Part shown: positions 23,587 through 36,054 of the stretch, in pieces | Layout: each line of letters starts with the position of its first letter | Numbering within the stretch: position 1 is the stretch's first letter | NCBI GenBank assembly: GCA_950022295.1 | Contig: OX465596.1 | Coordinates: 126,336,501 to 126,400,500 of the forward strand | DNA from: Bromus sterilis | Lineage: Eukaryota; Streptophyta; Magnoliopsida; Poales; Poaceae | Direction: 5' to 3' | DNA: 64,000 bases | Program-made: the position numbers and the translations under genes | The notes under the pieces: generated by a model | What the model was told of the DNA's origin: nothing | Databases searched by the model: none | What the model saw: only the letters and a program-made list of their open reading frames with translations

Positions 23587-24614
23587 ATATTTGCCTTATG
23601 TCGAAGTGGTGGTGGAAGATCCTGAAGGCCGACCCGGAGTCCTTATGGTTCCGGATCCTCAAAGCCAAATACTTCCCTTCTTCCTCTCCCCTCCTGACTG
23701 AATGCAAGGGATCATCTCAGTTCTGGCAGAGCTTGCAGAAAGTCAAAGATATCTTTCGATCTTGTATCAAGTTCTCGGTGGGTGATGGGTCGTCGGTGCG
23801 TTTTTGGCTGGACTGGTGGACTGGGGACGGGCCACTCACCCTCTCCTTCCTGATTGTGTTTTCTTACTGCGCTATTCCTTCTGTTTCCATCTCGGAACTT
23901 GCTGCCTCGGGCTGGGATCTCCAATTTTGCCATTCGCTTTCTCCTATAGAGTTGGAACGGTGGCACCAACTCGCTGCTCTCTTTCCTCTACTCTCGGAGA
24001 ATAGCGATGAGGTGTCGTGGACTCTCTCCCCTTCTGGTTCCTTTTCGGTTAAGTCGCTTTATGCACACTTGTGCGCTTCCTCGTCCGGGCCTCTCTTGTC
24101 CCATCTCTGGAAGGCCCGGATTCCTCCGAAGATTAAAGTCTTTATGTGACAGGCGGCCCGTGGAAAGCTTCCGGCGTCGGACGAGATCCGTAAACGCAAT
24201 GGAACGGCCTCGAAATTCTGTGCCTTATGTGGGGACAGGGGAGATACCTCCCACATCCTTTTCTCCTGCCCCCTGGCTCAGTTTGCCTGGGCATGCGTTC
24301 GCGGGTGTTTTTGGGTCTCTTGTAACCCGGGTTCGTTCCGCGATGTTCGGTCCATCGCCAAATCTCTGGTCGGTTCCCACAAGCGCCTGATGTGGATTTG
24401 CTGGGCCGCTACGGCCTGGGTTCTGTGGACGACTCGGAACAAATTTACTATTGAGCAGAAGTTCCCCAACAAGCCGGCTCACTGTCTGTATGTTATCATA
24501 TCTCTCTTGTTGCAGTGGAGATCAGCGATTAAGGAGGCGGACAAAGACGGCCTCGACGCAATCATCTCCCGTCTCCGTGGTGCTGCCAGACGTCTCTCCG
24601 CGTCACCTGGGTGA
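23514..24614 (+). pseudogene. LINE ORF2 C-terminal zinc-binding region
   Basis: Frame starts MVKWDIICRTKNKGGLGI, a motif conserved after the thumb in plant L1 elements, then RFWLDWWTGDGPL. A TGA at 24147-24149 replaces the Trp of the usual FMW motif. The same frame then carries the zf-RVT signature CALCGDRGDTSHILFSCPLA at about 24220-24279, then WICWAATAWVLWTTRNKF, and ends at 24614. The region helps hold the RNA template in active LINEs. Confidence 0.87.
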
Positions 24615-24809
24615 CTTCTTTTGAGGATTCTGTTGGTGTCTTATCGTTGTTCGTTTCGTAGGTTGGGGCCTGCGTGCCGTCAGTGACCAGGGCTTGGTAT
24701 GTATTATACTTTTCATCGTGCTGGCCTCTCTGAACTTATGTGTGTTTGTGAACCCGTTGCCTTTTGGCTTTATCTATAAAGTCGGGCTACGGCCTTTAGT
24801 CTAAAAAAA
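24615..24809 (+). other. LINE 3' UTR and A-tail
   Basis: About 190 bp with no frame, ending CTTTAGTCTAAAAAAA; a run of seven A at 24803-24809 marks the 3' terminus. No matching target duplication found at the left edge of the element. Confidence 0.75.
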
Positions 24810-25276
24810 GAATTGCCGCCGCGCATAAGATCAGAAGATTCCAGATCAGCGGCTATTCGCAGCCGCGGAGGAACTAGGACCTACCGGCGGCGCCTGCGCG
24901 AAGGAGGCGGGGAGAACGGCGACGAGGAGAGCAGAGGGAGGGAGGTGGGGCGCGCGGCCGGAAGCGTGAGGGATGGAGGCGGGACGGCCAGTGGTGCGCG
25001 GGAGGGAGGCGGGGTAGCCAGCGGCGAGGAGTGCGGGGGGAAGGAGGCGCGGCGACCGATGGCGAGGAGCGCGGGGGCAGGGAGGTGTGTCGGCCGGCGT
25101 CGAGGAGCGAGGGGGAGGAGGAGGCCATGGTGGGCGACGCAAGAAGGAAGCCGACGCCGATCGTGGGGAAAAATGGCTCGGGGAAGAGAGAGATACGTGG
25201 GGTGGGATATGGGAAGGGATTTTTTTTAGTTTTTTTTACCGGAGTTGCCTTATAGTGAGAGAACTATTGTAGAATA
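24810..25276. other. GC-rich unassigned segment
   Basis: GAG/GCG-rich sequence with overlapping frames on both strands (24813-25229 +, 24846-25142 -) of low complexity. It looks like a grass gene leader or first exon read on the minus strand. No domain is recognisable. It ends at the Helitron. Confidence 0.4.
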
Positions 25277-25793
25277 CTAGATGATACCCCGCGCGTTGCT
25301 GCGGGAATCAGTTGCAATATATTTTGAATGATTGATTGCATGAAACATGAATAGTTGAATTAATAGTATATAAACTAAAGTAAAAATAAATTTTATGTAT
25401 TTTATTTATTATTGTGTAGTTAAAAATATTTATTAAATATAAGTAATGTAATATAATGAAAAAAAATCCATGCATGTTGAGTGAGTTGGCATGTATCATT
25501 ATATTGATGTGTGTATGAGATCAACTAATAACTAAGAACTTATTCTCATGCATATTGTGGTGAGTCTTTGATGATGTGACATGTATGCATGTTAAAAGTG
25601 ATGTAATATAATAGGAAAAAAATCCATGCATGTTGAGGGAGGTTGCATGTGTCATTAAATGGATGTGTGCATGAGATCAACTAATAATGAAGAACTTGTT
25701 CTCATGCATATTGTGGTGGGCCTTTGATGAGGTGGCATGCTTGCATGTTGAGATAGATAAGATAGTGGGGATGATCTATTATAGTATTATAGA
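25277..25793 (-). mobile_element. Non-autonomous mini-Helitron (517 bp)
   Basis: Read on the minus strand it starts TCTATAATACTATAATAGAT at 25793 and ends CATCTAG at 25277. Eleven bases before the end is the GC hairpin CCCGCAGCAACGCGCGGG (25287-25304), the standard Helitron 3' terminator. The flanking host bases are A (25276) and T (25794), so insertion was between A and T with no duplication, as expected. It encodes no Rep/helicase and would need an autonomous partner. The interior is AT-rich and contains a two-unit tandem repeat. Confidence 0.78.
25443..25751. repeat. Two-unit tandem repeat inside the Helitron
   Basis: Two units of about 155 bp (25443-25597 and 25598-25751). Both begin with GTAATGTAATATAAT-like sequence, share AAAATCCATGCATGTTGAG and end GCATGCATGTT-like. 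They differ at roughly one base in ten by eye. Confidence 0.8.
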
Positions 25794-26953
25794 TTATTCT
25801 ATAATCAATATAGAATAGACCCAAATAATATTATATATATGGTAGGTCTATTTTGATAACACCCCTTAAGACTCTTATTCTGATAAGACTTGGGCTTATT
25901 ACTACTATAAACCATGCTACTCTACTCGCCCTCTCGGTAGATTTGAGCTGGCTAATCAATCTGGTTCGATGGATTGGGAGGTGAACAGGGTCAAACTGCT
26001 TGCTGGCTGATCAATCCAGTGTTGGTTAAGTTACAGCGCTGTAATTCTCGTTCCCAGGCCATGACGGGTGGCCCTTCTTTCTCTTCTCTACGTGTAATTG
26101 CTGCAATTTCTGGTGCCAAATAGTTACTGTACCGTCGAGGGAAAGGATAAGTTCCCTACGCCCCGGCCAGCCCCCTCCTCTCTCTCTCCCCGTACTCGCC
26201 TCCTTTCCTCTTCCCCCGTGCCCGGTGAGGAAAAACCTAGCCCCCATCCCCTCCTCTTCTTCCTTCATCCCTCCACCACGCCGCCGCCTCCTCCTCCATC
26301 TCTCCACCACACCCCCGTCTCCGGCCCACACGAAGGAAAGAAAGGAGGAGAGGGAGGGCGGCGGCAGGTACAAGAGCAGACAGCGTTAGGGCGAGGAGCG
26401 AGAAGAAAGAGAGGAAGGAGCCGCGATGATCCGGCGACAGGGAAAAAATTGGAAGCGCGACCGCGACTCTCCTTTCGCGCTGACCATTGCCTCCCTCCCC
26501 TCGACAAGTGGCCGTGGAGGTCGATCTGCTCGCCCGTGCTCACGGCGCAGCTGTAGCGTCCCTGCTCCTCCTCGACTTACCCTCGCCTACGACCTCCTTG
26601 TGCTCTGCCTCGACCCATCCGCCTCCTCCCTCACGCTCTGGGTTCCTCTTCCTCCGCCAGGTTTGCCTCTACCTTCTCCCTCTCTACATATCTCTCTCTT
26701 TTTATTCTCTCTCCCCGACCGTAGGATCCCTTTTCTGGCCGAAGTCGAGTCTAGACAAAAACTATTTTGTAGTTACTAAGTTAGTTATCGCCGCCCGACG
26801 ATGGGATCGGACGGGCCCGATCTGGCTGCCTCCACCCGCTGCTGCCACGTGGGCCAGGCGTGGCCCACGAACCAGCTCGCCCCAGCAGCCCACGGCCTGC
26901 CAGAGCCAGGCCGCTAGCCCCTCTCCAGCCACCTTGGGCCGAGCCCGTTTGGG
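25794..26953. other. Unassigned GC-rich segment before LTR-X copy 3
   Basis: Mixed sequence. The first 250 bp are AT-rich. From about 26150 to 26720 there is a C-rich, exon-like block with frames on both strands (26098-26556 +, 26265-26543 -) and no domain. At about 26735-26771, GAAGTCGAGTCTAGAC and AAAAACTATTTTG match the chromovirus leader at about 36089-36123. The left boundary of LTR-X copy 3 could not be fixed; no TGTAACAG start is present. Confidence 0.4.
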
Positions 26954-29900
26954 GTGAGGCCCCCTCTTTTTTCTGTTATTTTTTTTTGTTTTCTTTTTAT
27001 CTGTTATTTTTCTAAGTCTGTTAAATATATGCTGCTGATTCAATTTTGGGGTGTAGTTAACAAGTAAACCGTAGCCCGGATGACGTTGCATCCAAAAGGA
27101 AAATTGCTTAGAATTGTGTGTACTTCAGTTCATCTTTTTTGAGCATTTTGATTTGAGGCCATCTTGATGTTGGTAATCACTGTTGAAGTGGGCATCAGGC
27201 TGTTAATTGCTAATTTTTCCTATTAGTGTGCTGCTGTAATTATTTTATTGCAAGTTTGCATGATGATTGTGACACATCCATGAGGCCTATTGCATTGATT
27301 CTTTTTCCTATGTGTTAAGCATCATGTGTAATTCATTTCCATGCTTTAACTTGTCATGTTTGGGTGCTTTAGCTATATTAAATCTTGCTCCAAAATGGTG
27401 ATCCTGATGTTAATGTGCTGCTGTGCTGAAAACTGTTAATTTGTTGCAACTTCGGGTGACGGTTGCGTCGCAACCGTTTATCGGAGTTGAGTGATTCCAA
27501 TTGCATATTGTTAAGCATCATGTCTACTTCCATTATATGTATTGCTTTGTCATGATATGCTTGCTTGTCATATAGTTATTGAGCTCCAAAGTTGCTATCC
27601 CGCTGTTTTTGACAGCCACCTCTGTTTTTCTCTAAGTCTGTAACGTTCCGATGCCATGTTTCATGCTTAATATCTTTTGATCTATGATGCCTATTTGCAT
27701 GATTCTTTTTGCCATGCCTTCCATGTCATGTCTACTTTAGTTCCATATCATTTGTGAGCATGTTTGCATTGAATATCCTATTTATGCATTGCTCTAAAGT
27801 GTGCTTCCTGATGTTGGCAGATTGTGCCCGAAACTTGTTTTGCTTGTATCTTTTTAACCGTAACTCCGTTTGGAGTGTGACTTATATGTAACTTGATTAG
27901 TTTTTTCGTGTACTTTGTGTTTATGCTATTGTTTGCTGTTTTTAACCAACCTAAAATATGGTTTTGGACAGAACAGTACCAAATCTTTTAATCATCGTGC
28001 GGCACTTAGTGTTATGCCATGTTTAGGTTGTGCCTCACTTAAATTGACTAGCATAGATAGTTTACTTTGTGCTTCACCTTTTGCCATGTTTGTGTGCTAT
28101 GCCATGCTTGCTTGAGTTGTCATGTTAACATCCTTTGTTGGTCACCTGTAGCTAAACAACTTGAACCCTTGTAAATGTGCGGTATCGTCGTGTGTGACGA
28201 GTAATCCACTTAACCTGTTAGTAACCGTTCTCGACGATAGATCCGTATCGCGTTGCCGTGTCGTGTGATGTATTCTTGATCTTCTGGTGCCCCGTAGTAA
28301 TAGAGTGCTTGAGCCCAGCACCTTCCAGGCCGACTTGGGCCTTGGCCCACACGGTAAGCTACCTTTTTTTCTTTTTTTTCTTTTCTTTTTTTTCTTTCTT
28401 TTTCTGCAGCGGTAGTTGGGCCGGCCCAGTAGCTTTCGCCCCAGAAACGTTAGTTCTTTTTTTTCTTTTCCTTTTTCTTTTTTCTGTTTTTTTATTTAGG
28501 CAGATTGTATTGTTTTTTTGTGAGTGCCCGTATCTTTTCACTCGTAGCTCGGATCGCGACGTGTAATACATGAAAATTTCTTAGATTTTTGTGTAGATTA
28601 TTAAAATGTTTCTTGTTGCCATGTTTGACTTTGTTTACATGTTGTTTACCTGCTATTTACAACTGCTTGCCACTGTAAACTGCAATTGCCATAACTTTTT
28701 AACCGTTGCTCTGATTAAAATGTTCTTTATATGTAACTTGACTAGAATTGCATGTAGATTGTGTTTATGCTGCTCTTGCTTTCTAATAAAAATAATAAAA
28801 ATATGTTTATGGAAGAACAGTACCAAATTCCATTTTCATCGTGGGGTCCGCAATAGTTTGCCATGTCTAGGATTTCACCCACTTAAATTGACTAGCTTAG
28901 GTAGTTTATTTATGCTTCACCTCTTGCCATGTTTGTGTGCTATGACATGCTTGAGTGAGATGCCATGTTAACAACCTTTGTTGATCACCTGTAGCTAAAC
29001 AACTTGAACCTTTCCAAATGTGCGGTATCGTCATGTGTGACGAGTACTCCACTTAACCTGTTAGTAACCGCTCTCGACGGTAGGTGCGATGTCTCGTGTT
29101 GCCTTCTTGTTGATGCTTGCTCGTGTTTGCTCCGTAGTAATAGATGTTGCTCGTTGATTGCTTCCAGTGTTTATCGTCTTGTGTGATTCCGTGGGTACCT
29201 TCGGAGACGATGCGAGCTTGCGATCAACTACACCTTCGGAACCCGACTTATCAACAGGCAAGGACTATACATTACTTATGATCCATTCTATTTCAACCAG
29301 CGGTTTTCATGCTAGTCCAGGTTAGGTACGACGTTTGATCCTACCACATGCTTACAGCCTCTTTTAAACCGATACAGCCATGTCCCCTCCCAGCAAACCA
29401 TGTACTGCTATGTTACTATTGCTCGTTGCTCAGCCCCTGCTTAGTATGCATGCTTAGAATGCTACGATGTTACCCTCTTACTCCTTGGTTTGGGCTATCA
29501 CATTATTATATTGTTGTTGATGATATGATTATTATAAATGTTGACTATATTCGACGAAGGATGGAAGGTATAAGCTATCCCGCCCCGACGCTTTGTTCCA
29601 TTCGAGTCACCTAGGACCCGAGTTCCGGGTATTGGTTTTAAGACTGAGCGTGCCTAACCGCGTGTGGGATTTTATGGGGTCCCCTCTTCTTACCTACCTA
29701 GCTTCAAACATTTCTAGAGGTGGCCCAAGCTGATTTACCATTTGAAACCGTGTGTGTGTTTGGTTGGGCCCCCAGCAGTTTTAAAACAACTCGGGCTAGC
29801 GGACACAGAGTTCCTCTGTTGGTCCACACTGGTGAGCTAGGGAAGTCCCCTGTTATATAGGTGAGACTAAACCCGACCTTAGCCATACGGAAGAGTCCGA

Positions 29901-30907
29901 TCCGAGGGCGTGGCCGGCTCTTGGATTGGGTGTCGACTCCCCGGGGGCCACCCGGATTTGTGCGTTGTTAGTTAGAGGGACTTGTCGTTTCGGATCTCTC
30001 AGAACTAAATCATAAAATGGTTGCCTATGATGGGTAGCAACTGAGAGAGATGGGCGTGCGTGCGGAGCCTTGTAATGGGCAGTTGGTACACCCCTGCAGG
30101 GTTAAATCTTTTCGAGAAGACGTGTCCACGGTTATGGACGACTTGAGACCTACTCCTTGTTCATAGACAACAACAACTGAGATAATCTTAATATAACTTG
30201 ATCAACGTGTGTGTGTGCCTTGACTGCTTCTTCTTCGTCGGGATGCGAAGAGGAGGACAAGGATAGGATAGGTGTTATGCTTGCGTAAGTAGTTGATAGC
30301 AAGACTTGTTGGAGGCGATTCCTCATCGAATGCTTGGCTTCTTACCTTACTCTCTAGATCGTTAGCCACTTCATAAATGCTAGTGCGGCAGCAGCCTCAC
30401 CACTTACCCCATCCTTACCGTAAACTACTAGTTGTCCTAGAATGACGAGTGATGAAGTCCTTGTTGGGTCAGATGACCACTACAGTTGGATGCTGAGTAC
30501 TTCTGTACTCATGATACTACCCCCAAACTCTTTTCAGGGTTCTTGATCGACAACAGGTATGGTGATCGACGTTTCACGTGGAGACTCGACGACGACTAGT
30601 TAGGCGGATCCCGGCGGAGGGACTGGACCCGTGTGGTTATGGGATCGATGTTTTTCTCTTTGCCACTAGGCTTTTTCTTGTAGTTTGTACTCAGACATGT
30701 ACCTTCCGCTGATGTATTGTATTTAAGGCAGTTGTATGCCGATTGTATGAGATGTTGTATCCTTGTATCTGTAATGTTGTGATATCATGTTGGCAATCCG
30801 GGGCATATGGTATTGTCATATGTCGCGGTGGGACCGATATGTGCTTCGTCCCCTGATCTGGATGGAAACATCTAGATCTGGAACAGTACCGCATATTGGG
30901 CCTTACA
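26954..30907 (+). mobile_element. LTR-X copy 3, mosaic
   Basis: Homologous to LTR-X from about 26954 (ATGACGTTGCATCCAAAAGG matches 19585 onward) and ends GGGCCTTACA at 30907. Unlike the other copies it contains the middle of the LTR twice. The block ending at the CGCTCTCGACG motif occurs at about 28240 and again at about 29080, separated by a pyrimidine-rich tract (28358-28405) and a second divergent copy of the AACCGT module. It therefore looks like two related LTRs fused. The left end lacks the canonical start. Confidence 0.8.
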
Positions 30908-31760
30908 ACTTGGCCGAACTGCACTATCCATCCACAGGGCCGTCCGCTAGGCAGAGGTCAGCGAAGCGCCGGTGCTATGCCGAGGGAGCCACGGTCCACC
31001 GAGCGTTGGCATGGCGTGCATAGGTATTTGGTTGCCGCTCAAAGCGCACAGGGCCGCACCAACATCAAAAGATCGAATCAGGTGCACCCCACCGATGCTC
31101 CTATAAGACTAATCGGCATGCTCCATCAACACAAGTCTGTATCTCTGTTTCCTTACTATGTTAGATTTCATTTGTTCTTAGAGTGCGTGTGTGCTGATTT
31201 ATTTGATCACTAGCCATCCACCTACACAATAGATTTATAAGCAGAGCGTTTGTCATCTTGAGAAAATACGTACTTAGAAATTACAGTGTTTCTGTGCTAT
31301 AGGGAAGGATTTATAAACGAAATATAACTGTTCCTATCAGCCCATTAGGGTGCCAAATTCATAAACGAAGGTGGTTATGCATACAAGCCGAGCAGAATAA
31401 ATAATCAATTAGCTTATTGCACTAACTGACACACACTTTCTGTAGTATGCCACTGACTGACTACCTTCAGGTGCTTAATTATGCATAAACCAGCAATATA
31501 TACACACACACAAAAAACCTTCCTACCCTATTCTTAACATATCAGATTCAAATAACTATTTATAGATTCCATTGAATCTTCTATATTTTAATAGAACAAG
31601 GTTAGACATCCACCACCAAGTTGTCTTTAATTATAGACCAATGTGCTTACATCAGTTCAAAAGCATACCTTTTGGTTAGCACTCTCAACAAAAATCACTA
31701 CTAACTAAATAACTTGCATCTTTGTGCTGATCATTTGCAGAGGCTAACAAGTGAAGAAGC
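30908..31760. other. Unassigned segment between LTR-X copy 3 and chromovirus
   Basis: The first 240 bp are GC-balanced with a short frame (30896-31213 +) whose end (VHPTDAPIRLIGMLHQHK) looks coding but is not recognised. The rest is AT-rich and intron-like. The last 20 bases before the chromovirus LTR follow an acceptor-like TTTGCAG (31734-31740), so a disrupted gene fragment is possible. Confidence 0.35.
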
Positions 31761-34700
31761 TGTCAGTGAACAGTACTCAGGGTTACTGTTCATCTCTACT
31801 GTTCAAAACTTTTGTTTGATCAACTGGTCCAGTTCAAATTCAAATTCTCCTTTGATATTGTTGCCAGCAAATATGAACCATGGACCTTGATCATGATTGG
31901 CCAACTAAAGTCCAAGCCATTTCAAATAAAATTCAAACAAACCCTAAAATGCCTTTTGAAGAATATTAAAAAATATGGTGACAATAAATCTTTTCCAAAA
32001 ATCTTTGAACCACTTTTATAAAATCCCAAATAATCATTGGACCATGCCCATGTAATCATTGGTATTTATTGGGCTACTAAAAATTGTAAACAATTAATAA
32101 CAGTAGCCATTCCAGGCCAATTGCTCATTTAATAATAAAATAAATTAGCAAAAGAGTTTAGAAAAACCCTAAACTTTTTGTGGTACTCTAGGAATATGCT
32201 CTACTAATTATGGAACCAAAATGGCATTATATAAAAATGCCTAAGCCATTTAAATAAATGCTAACAGAATTTTACAGAAAAAGAAAAGAACAAAATGGGC
32301 TTTGCTTATTTGTCGCACGGGGAAAAGGCCCACCCATCGGCCCACCCGGGCCCCTTTTTCCTTTTTCTTTCCCCCCACCTCTTCCTGTTCCTCAGGCCGA
32401 CACGGCCATGGCAACAGTGGTCGTCGCCACCGGACCTCCTCGCCGCCTCGGTCGCTACAGGGGGTGGCGAGAGGATAAGACGACGCCCCCGAGCAGCCTC
32501 CCCTCTCGCGCAACCCTAGATCGAGCAGTAGCCCTCCCCCTCGCTGTTTTCTCCCTCGACCAGGAGCTCGCCTAAGCTCGCCGTCGCCGGGAGGTCGTCG
32601 TCGACGCGGCCAACGGCCTCCCCGTGCCACGGGAGGTTGTCCAGGAGGTCGGCCGCGCTCGACTCCTTCCTCTCGTTCTCGCAATCGACACCAGGACGCG
32701 CCGCGCGTCGCGAATCGCAGGCTTCTTCCTCCTCCAGCCGCCGCGCCATTGTCGTCGTGAAGCTCCACTCCGGCCTCCCCCGGCTATTCCGCCTGCACCA
32801 TCTCCCTCCCGATGAGCGCGCGGTCTCCCCTGACCTTTCACCTCTCCTCCCCATGCCCGTAGCTGCATGCCCGCGAGCTCACGCTCCGGCCGCCGTGGTT
32901 GCCCGCCGTGGCTGTCGCCGTGGTCGACCCCGACGTCCACCTCGTGCCCAAGCAGATGCCCCGCGTTCCTCCGTTCGATTCCCCCCATACGCGTGCCTTT
33001 TGGTCGCAGGAGTGTGCCAACGTGGCCTCGCCGTCGGGCCACTGGCCATGGTCGCCTCCGTGTCCTCACGGGGCTAATCTCCTGTTAGCGTTAGTTCCCC
33101 CCCCCCCTCTCTCACTACAGATGGGCCCCGCCCCCACTAACTACTATTAGCCCTCCCCTCTAATTAACACTATTAATTAACAAAGATAAAACCCCCACCT
33201 TGTAAATGACAGGTGGCCCCCCTGGCCCTTTGATTAATAAAAATAATTTTATTAAAGTTGTTACAATGACAGTGGGGCCCCCACTGGATATTTGTTTTAT
33301 TAAAAGAAATTTAAAAATTGTTAGTATGACATGTGGGCCACCCCTGTTTTTTTAAGTAAAAATGTTTTATTAGAATTGGGTCACTGACATGTGGGACCCC
33401 ATGTCAGGTTTGACCAGTCAACCCTGTTGTGGATAATGTTTGGAATTTAATAATAAAAATAAATCCAGAAATTAATTTAAAATGATTTAAAGTTTAAAAT
33501 TTGAATATCTTTTAAACCGTAAGTCAGATTCAAAAACTTTATACATGAAAATTGATCAGAAAAATATAACGAATACGGATACTCTATCCGTATACCAACC
33601 ACACCCCTCTAACACAACGAACACCGACATCCCCCCCTCCGGGCTGTCTGTCGATAATTCCCGGTACCGGTAAAAACCTGCCGGATGAATTTATTCTGAA
33701 CACGAAAGTTGTCCGGAATGGTTCAACTAACCCGGATTCACCCCGCATATCTTTGTCGGATGACCATGACACCTCCGGCATGAACCCTTCCCCCTCCGGA
33801 CACCCTGTCCGGTAATCACCCGGAGCCGGTATATCATCCCCGGATGAATTCCCGCTCCGAGCAACGTACATTGCACTGCGTTAGAACAACGTTAACATTG
33901 CATACGCCATGCTATTAATCTGTTTGTTTATGCTTGCTTTTTATTTATTGTTTCTCCCCCCCCCTTTATTCTCCGGTAGACCCCGCTGCTACCACCGACT
34001 ACACCGCTGCCGGGTACGACTACTTCGTCGACGACCCTGCCCCTACCGTCGAGCTTCCAGGCAAGCAGAGCCATTTTCTTCCCCAGATATCGCCTACCTT
34101 TTCCGTACTTTCTTGCACTAGGCATTGTTACTGCTGCTGCTACGATTACAATCCTATTCAATTGCATAGCCTGGTTTTGTCGCCCCTTGATGTACCTTTC
34201 TTATCCTATGCTGCCTATTATAATTATGCATATATTCAGCAGTGAACCCTGCGCATTGTTAGCTAGGACTAGATAGCGGGTCGTGATCACTCAGGGGGGT
34301 GAACACGGATACAATATATACAACTGCACAGGTATGGAACAAAGCAGACACCGCCAAAGGCCCCTATCTGGGTTATGCCTAGTCACCTCAAGTGTGAGCT
34401 ATCCAGGAGTAATCCTTGTACTCCACTCGAGGCTGACTTTGTCTTGCCGCCATAGGGTCCTGGACAGCGGTTGTCCTTAAAGGTAAGAAGTCGGGCGATC
34501 CAACGGTGCCCTCGAGCTGTATATTGTCGGGAACGACAGGAAGGGTACGACCGACGTTACTGGCGTGCTTGGCCCCTGCTCGTATCTCGCGAGAGTTACC
34601 AAACCGCGCAAAAGTCGAGCTCTACCAAGAGCACACGCGAGACAAGGTAAGGAGATGGTTCACCTTGTCGATAACCGCGCGCTTTGACGGGACGACAGGG

Positions 34701-36039
34701 CAGGCCCCGACGTTACCGGTGGGCCTTGTTGCTGTTTGTTGTCCGTTGTGTTGTTAGTCAGACAGCGATAACGGTTGTCTGCGAGATAATATTAAAATGC
34801 TAAATGGTTCGGTGGATGACTTGAGAGACCCGTTGGTCTGTACGCACTACCTACACGTGGGATTACGGTGTGGGCCCTCCGCGTCGTAGTTCGTCCGAAA
34901 GCTCTTCAGACGTCAGCACGACCACAGGCTGATAGCCGGGAAGCGGTCTTGTCTTTTTGCTGCAGCAGGTGTGTTTGGATTTTCTTTTGCTTCACCGGCC
35001 AGTCTCGTACCGTGCAGGAGCGTGCAAGGGTGAGGGACCTAGACCCCTTGGCGCATAGGATATAGTCCGGCGGATGGCCTCTCTGTTGAGCCTAGGATGG
35101 GTTGCGATGTGTCGGATAGCCTCGGTGGGGCGTTCCCTAACAAGGTTCACGCCACCCTGGAGATCCGAGCGTGTAGGCTGAACAGTAGTGCACCCCTGCA
35201 GGGAGTTTAATCTATTCGAATAGCCGTGTCCACGGTAACAGGACGCTTTATGCTGAAGTTGGATCTTACCACTAGGAACTATTACTATTAAACTGTATGA
35301 TTCCGAGTCTTCTTCCTCGCAGGGAGTCGAGGAGGGGAACTCGGAGGCATTATTATTATTAATCATTACAACTTATATTATACAATGTTGCGGCAACTTC
35401 TGCTTCATTGTTACTTTATTGCTTTATATGAACTGTTGGTTGATTCTCTTCTCATGCTACAAGACAACGTCGGAAGATGCTAGTCTTCGATAGGCCTAGC
35501 TTCTTACCCTTATTCTGATTTCTATCTTGCAGTCCACTATATAGACAGCCTCCCTTTTCCGTTGATACAAATGCATAATGCTTAGTAGCGGACGTAAGAC
35601 TCGCGGGTATACTAGATACTCACCTTTGCTTTATTTCCCCTTTTATGTTTTGCCTGATCGGCCGCTGCACTCGACGTTGGAGCCCAGGAGCAGGAGTACC
35701 CCGGAGGCGGATACTACTACGTCGAGACCCCCGCTGACCAGGACCAGGAGTAGTTTCGGAGGCTCCCAGGCAGGAGGCCTTGCCTTTTCGATCTGTATCT
35801 CTGATGTTATTTGTGCTAGCCTTCTTAAGGCAAGACTTGACTAACTATGTCTGTACTCAGATATTATGGCTTGTATAACTTATGTATTCGGGTCCGCGTG
35901 ACCCCCTTTATTGTGACATATTGGTTTATCCTTTTGTGTTTAGTGTTGTGTTGTGATATTCTCACCGTGGCACCCTAATCTCAGTCGTGTACCCTGCGTG
36001 TATGATTACTGTACACGGATTGATTTTGGGGGCGTCACA
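31761..36039 (+). repeat. 5' LTR of chromovirus
   Basis: 4279 bp, starting TGTCAGTGAACAG and ending GGGGGCGTCACA. It matches 49468-53743 over its whole length. Lacks the 14-base start TGTAACACCCTCAC seen in the 3' LTR. The region 32400-33070 is GC-rich with frames on both strands; the same frames in the 3' LTR carry different stops, so they are not supported as genes. Confidence 0.92.
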
Positions 36040-36042
36040 AGT

Positions 36043-36054
36043 TGGTATCAGATC
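36043..36054 (+). promoter_or_regulatory. Primer binding site (initiator tRNA-Met type)
   Basis: TGGTATCAGATC three bases after the LTR end. It differs by one base from the usual TGGTATCAGAGC complementary to initiator tRNA-Met, as used by chromoviruses. Confidence 0.85.

Larger units (their letters stand above)
12586..24809 (+). mobile_element. Decayed L1-type LINE with two nested solo LTRs
   Basis: After removing the solo LTRs at 16332-18083 and 18363-22587 and one copy of each duplication, about 6.2 kb remains, the usual size of a full plant L1. Order: GC-rich ORF1 with zinc knuckles, ORF2 starting at the ORF1 stop codon (ATGA overlap at 14982-14985), endonuclease, reverse transcriptase, zinc-binding tail, 3' UTR and a short A-tail. 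Several frameshifts, premature stops and a changed catalytic Asp make it inactive. The 5' edge lies next to the end of LTR-X copy 1 and no target duplication was found, so the true 5' end may lie left of that LTR. Confidence 0.85.

Noticed and set aside
32250..32854. Long minus-strand frames in the chromovirus LTR (also at 49967-50559)
   Set aside because: They lie in GC-rich LTR DNA, overlap frames on the other strand, show Arg/Gly-rich low-complexity products, and the plus-strand frame carries a stop in one LTR but not in the other.
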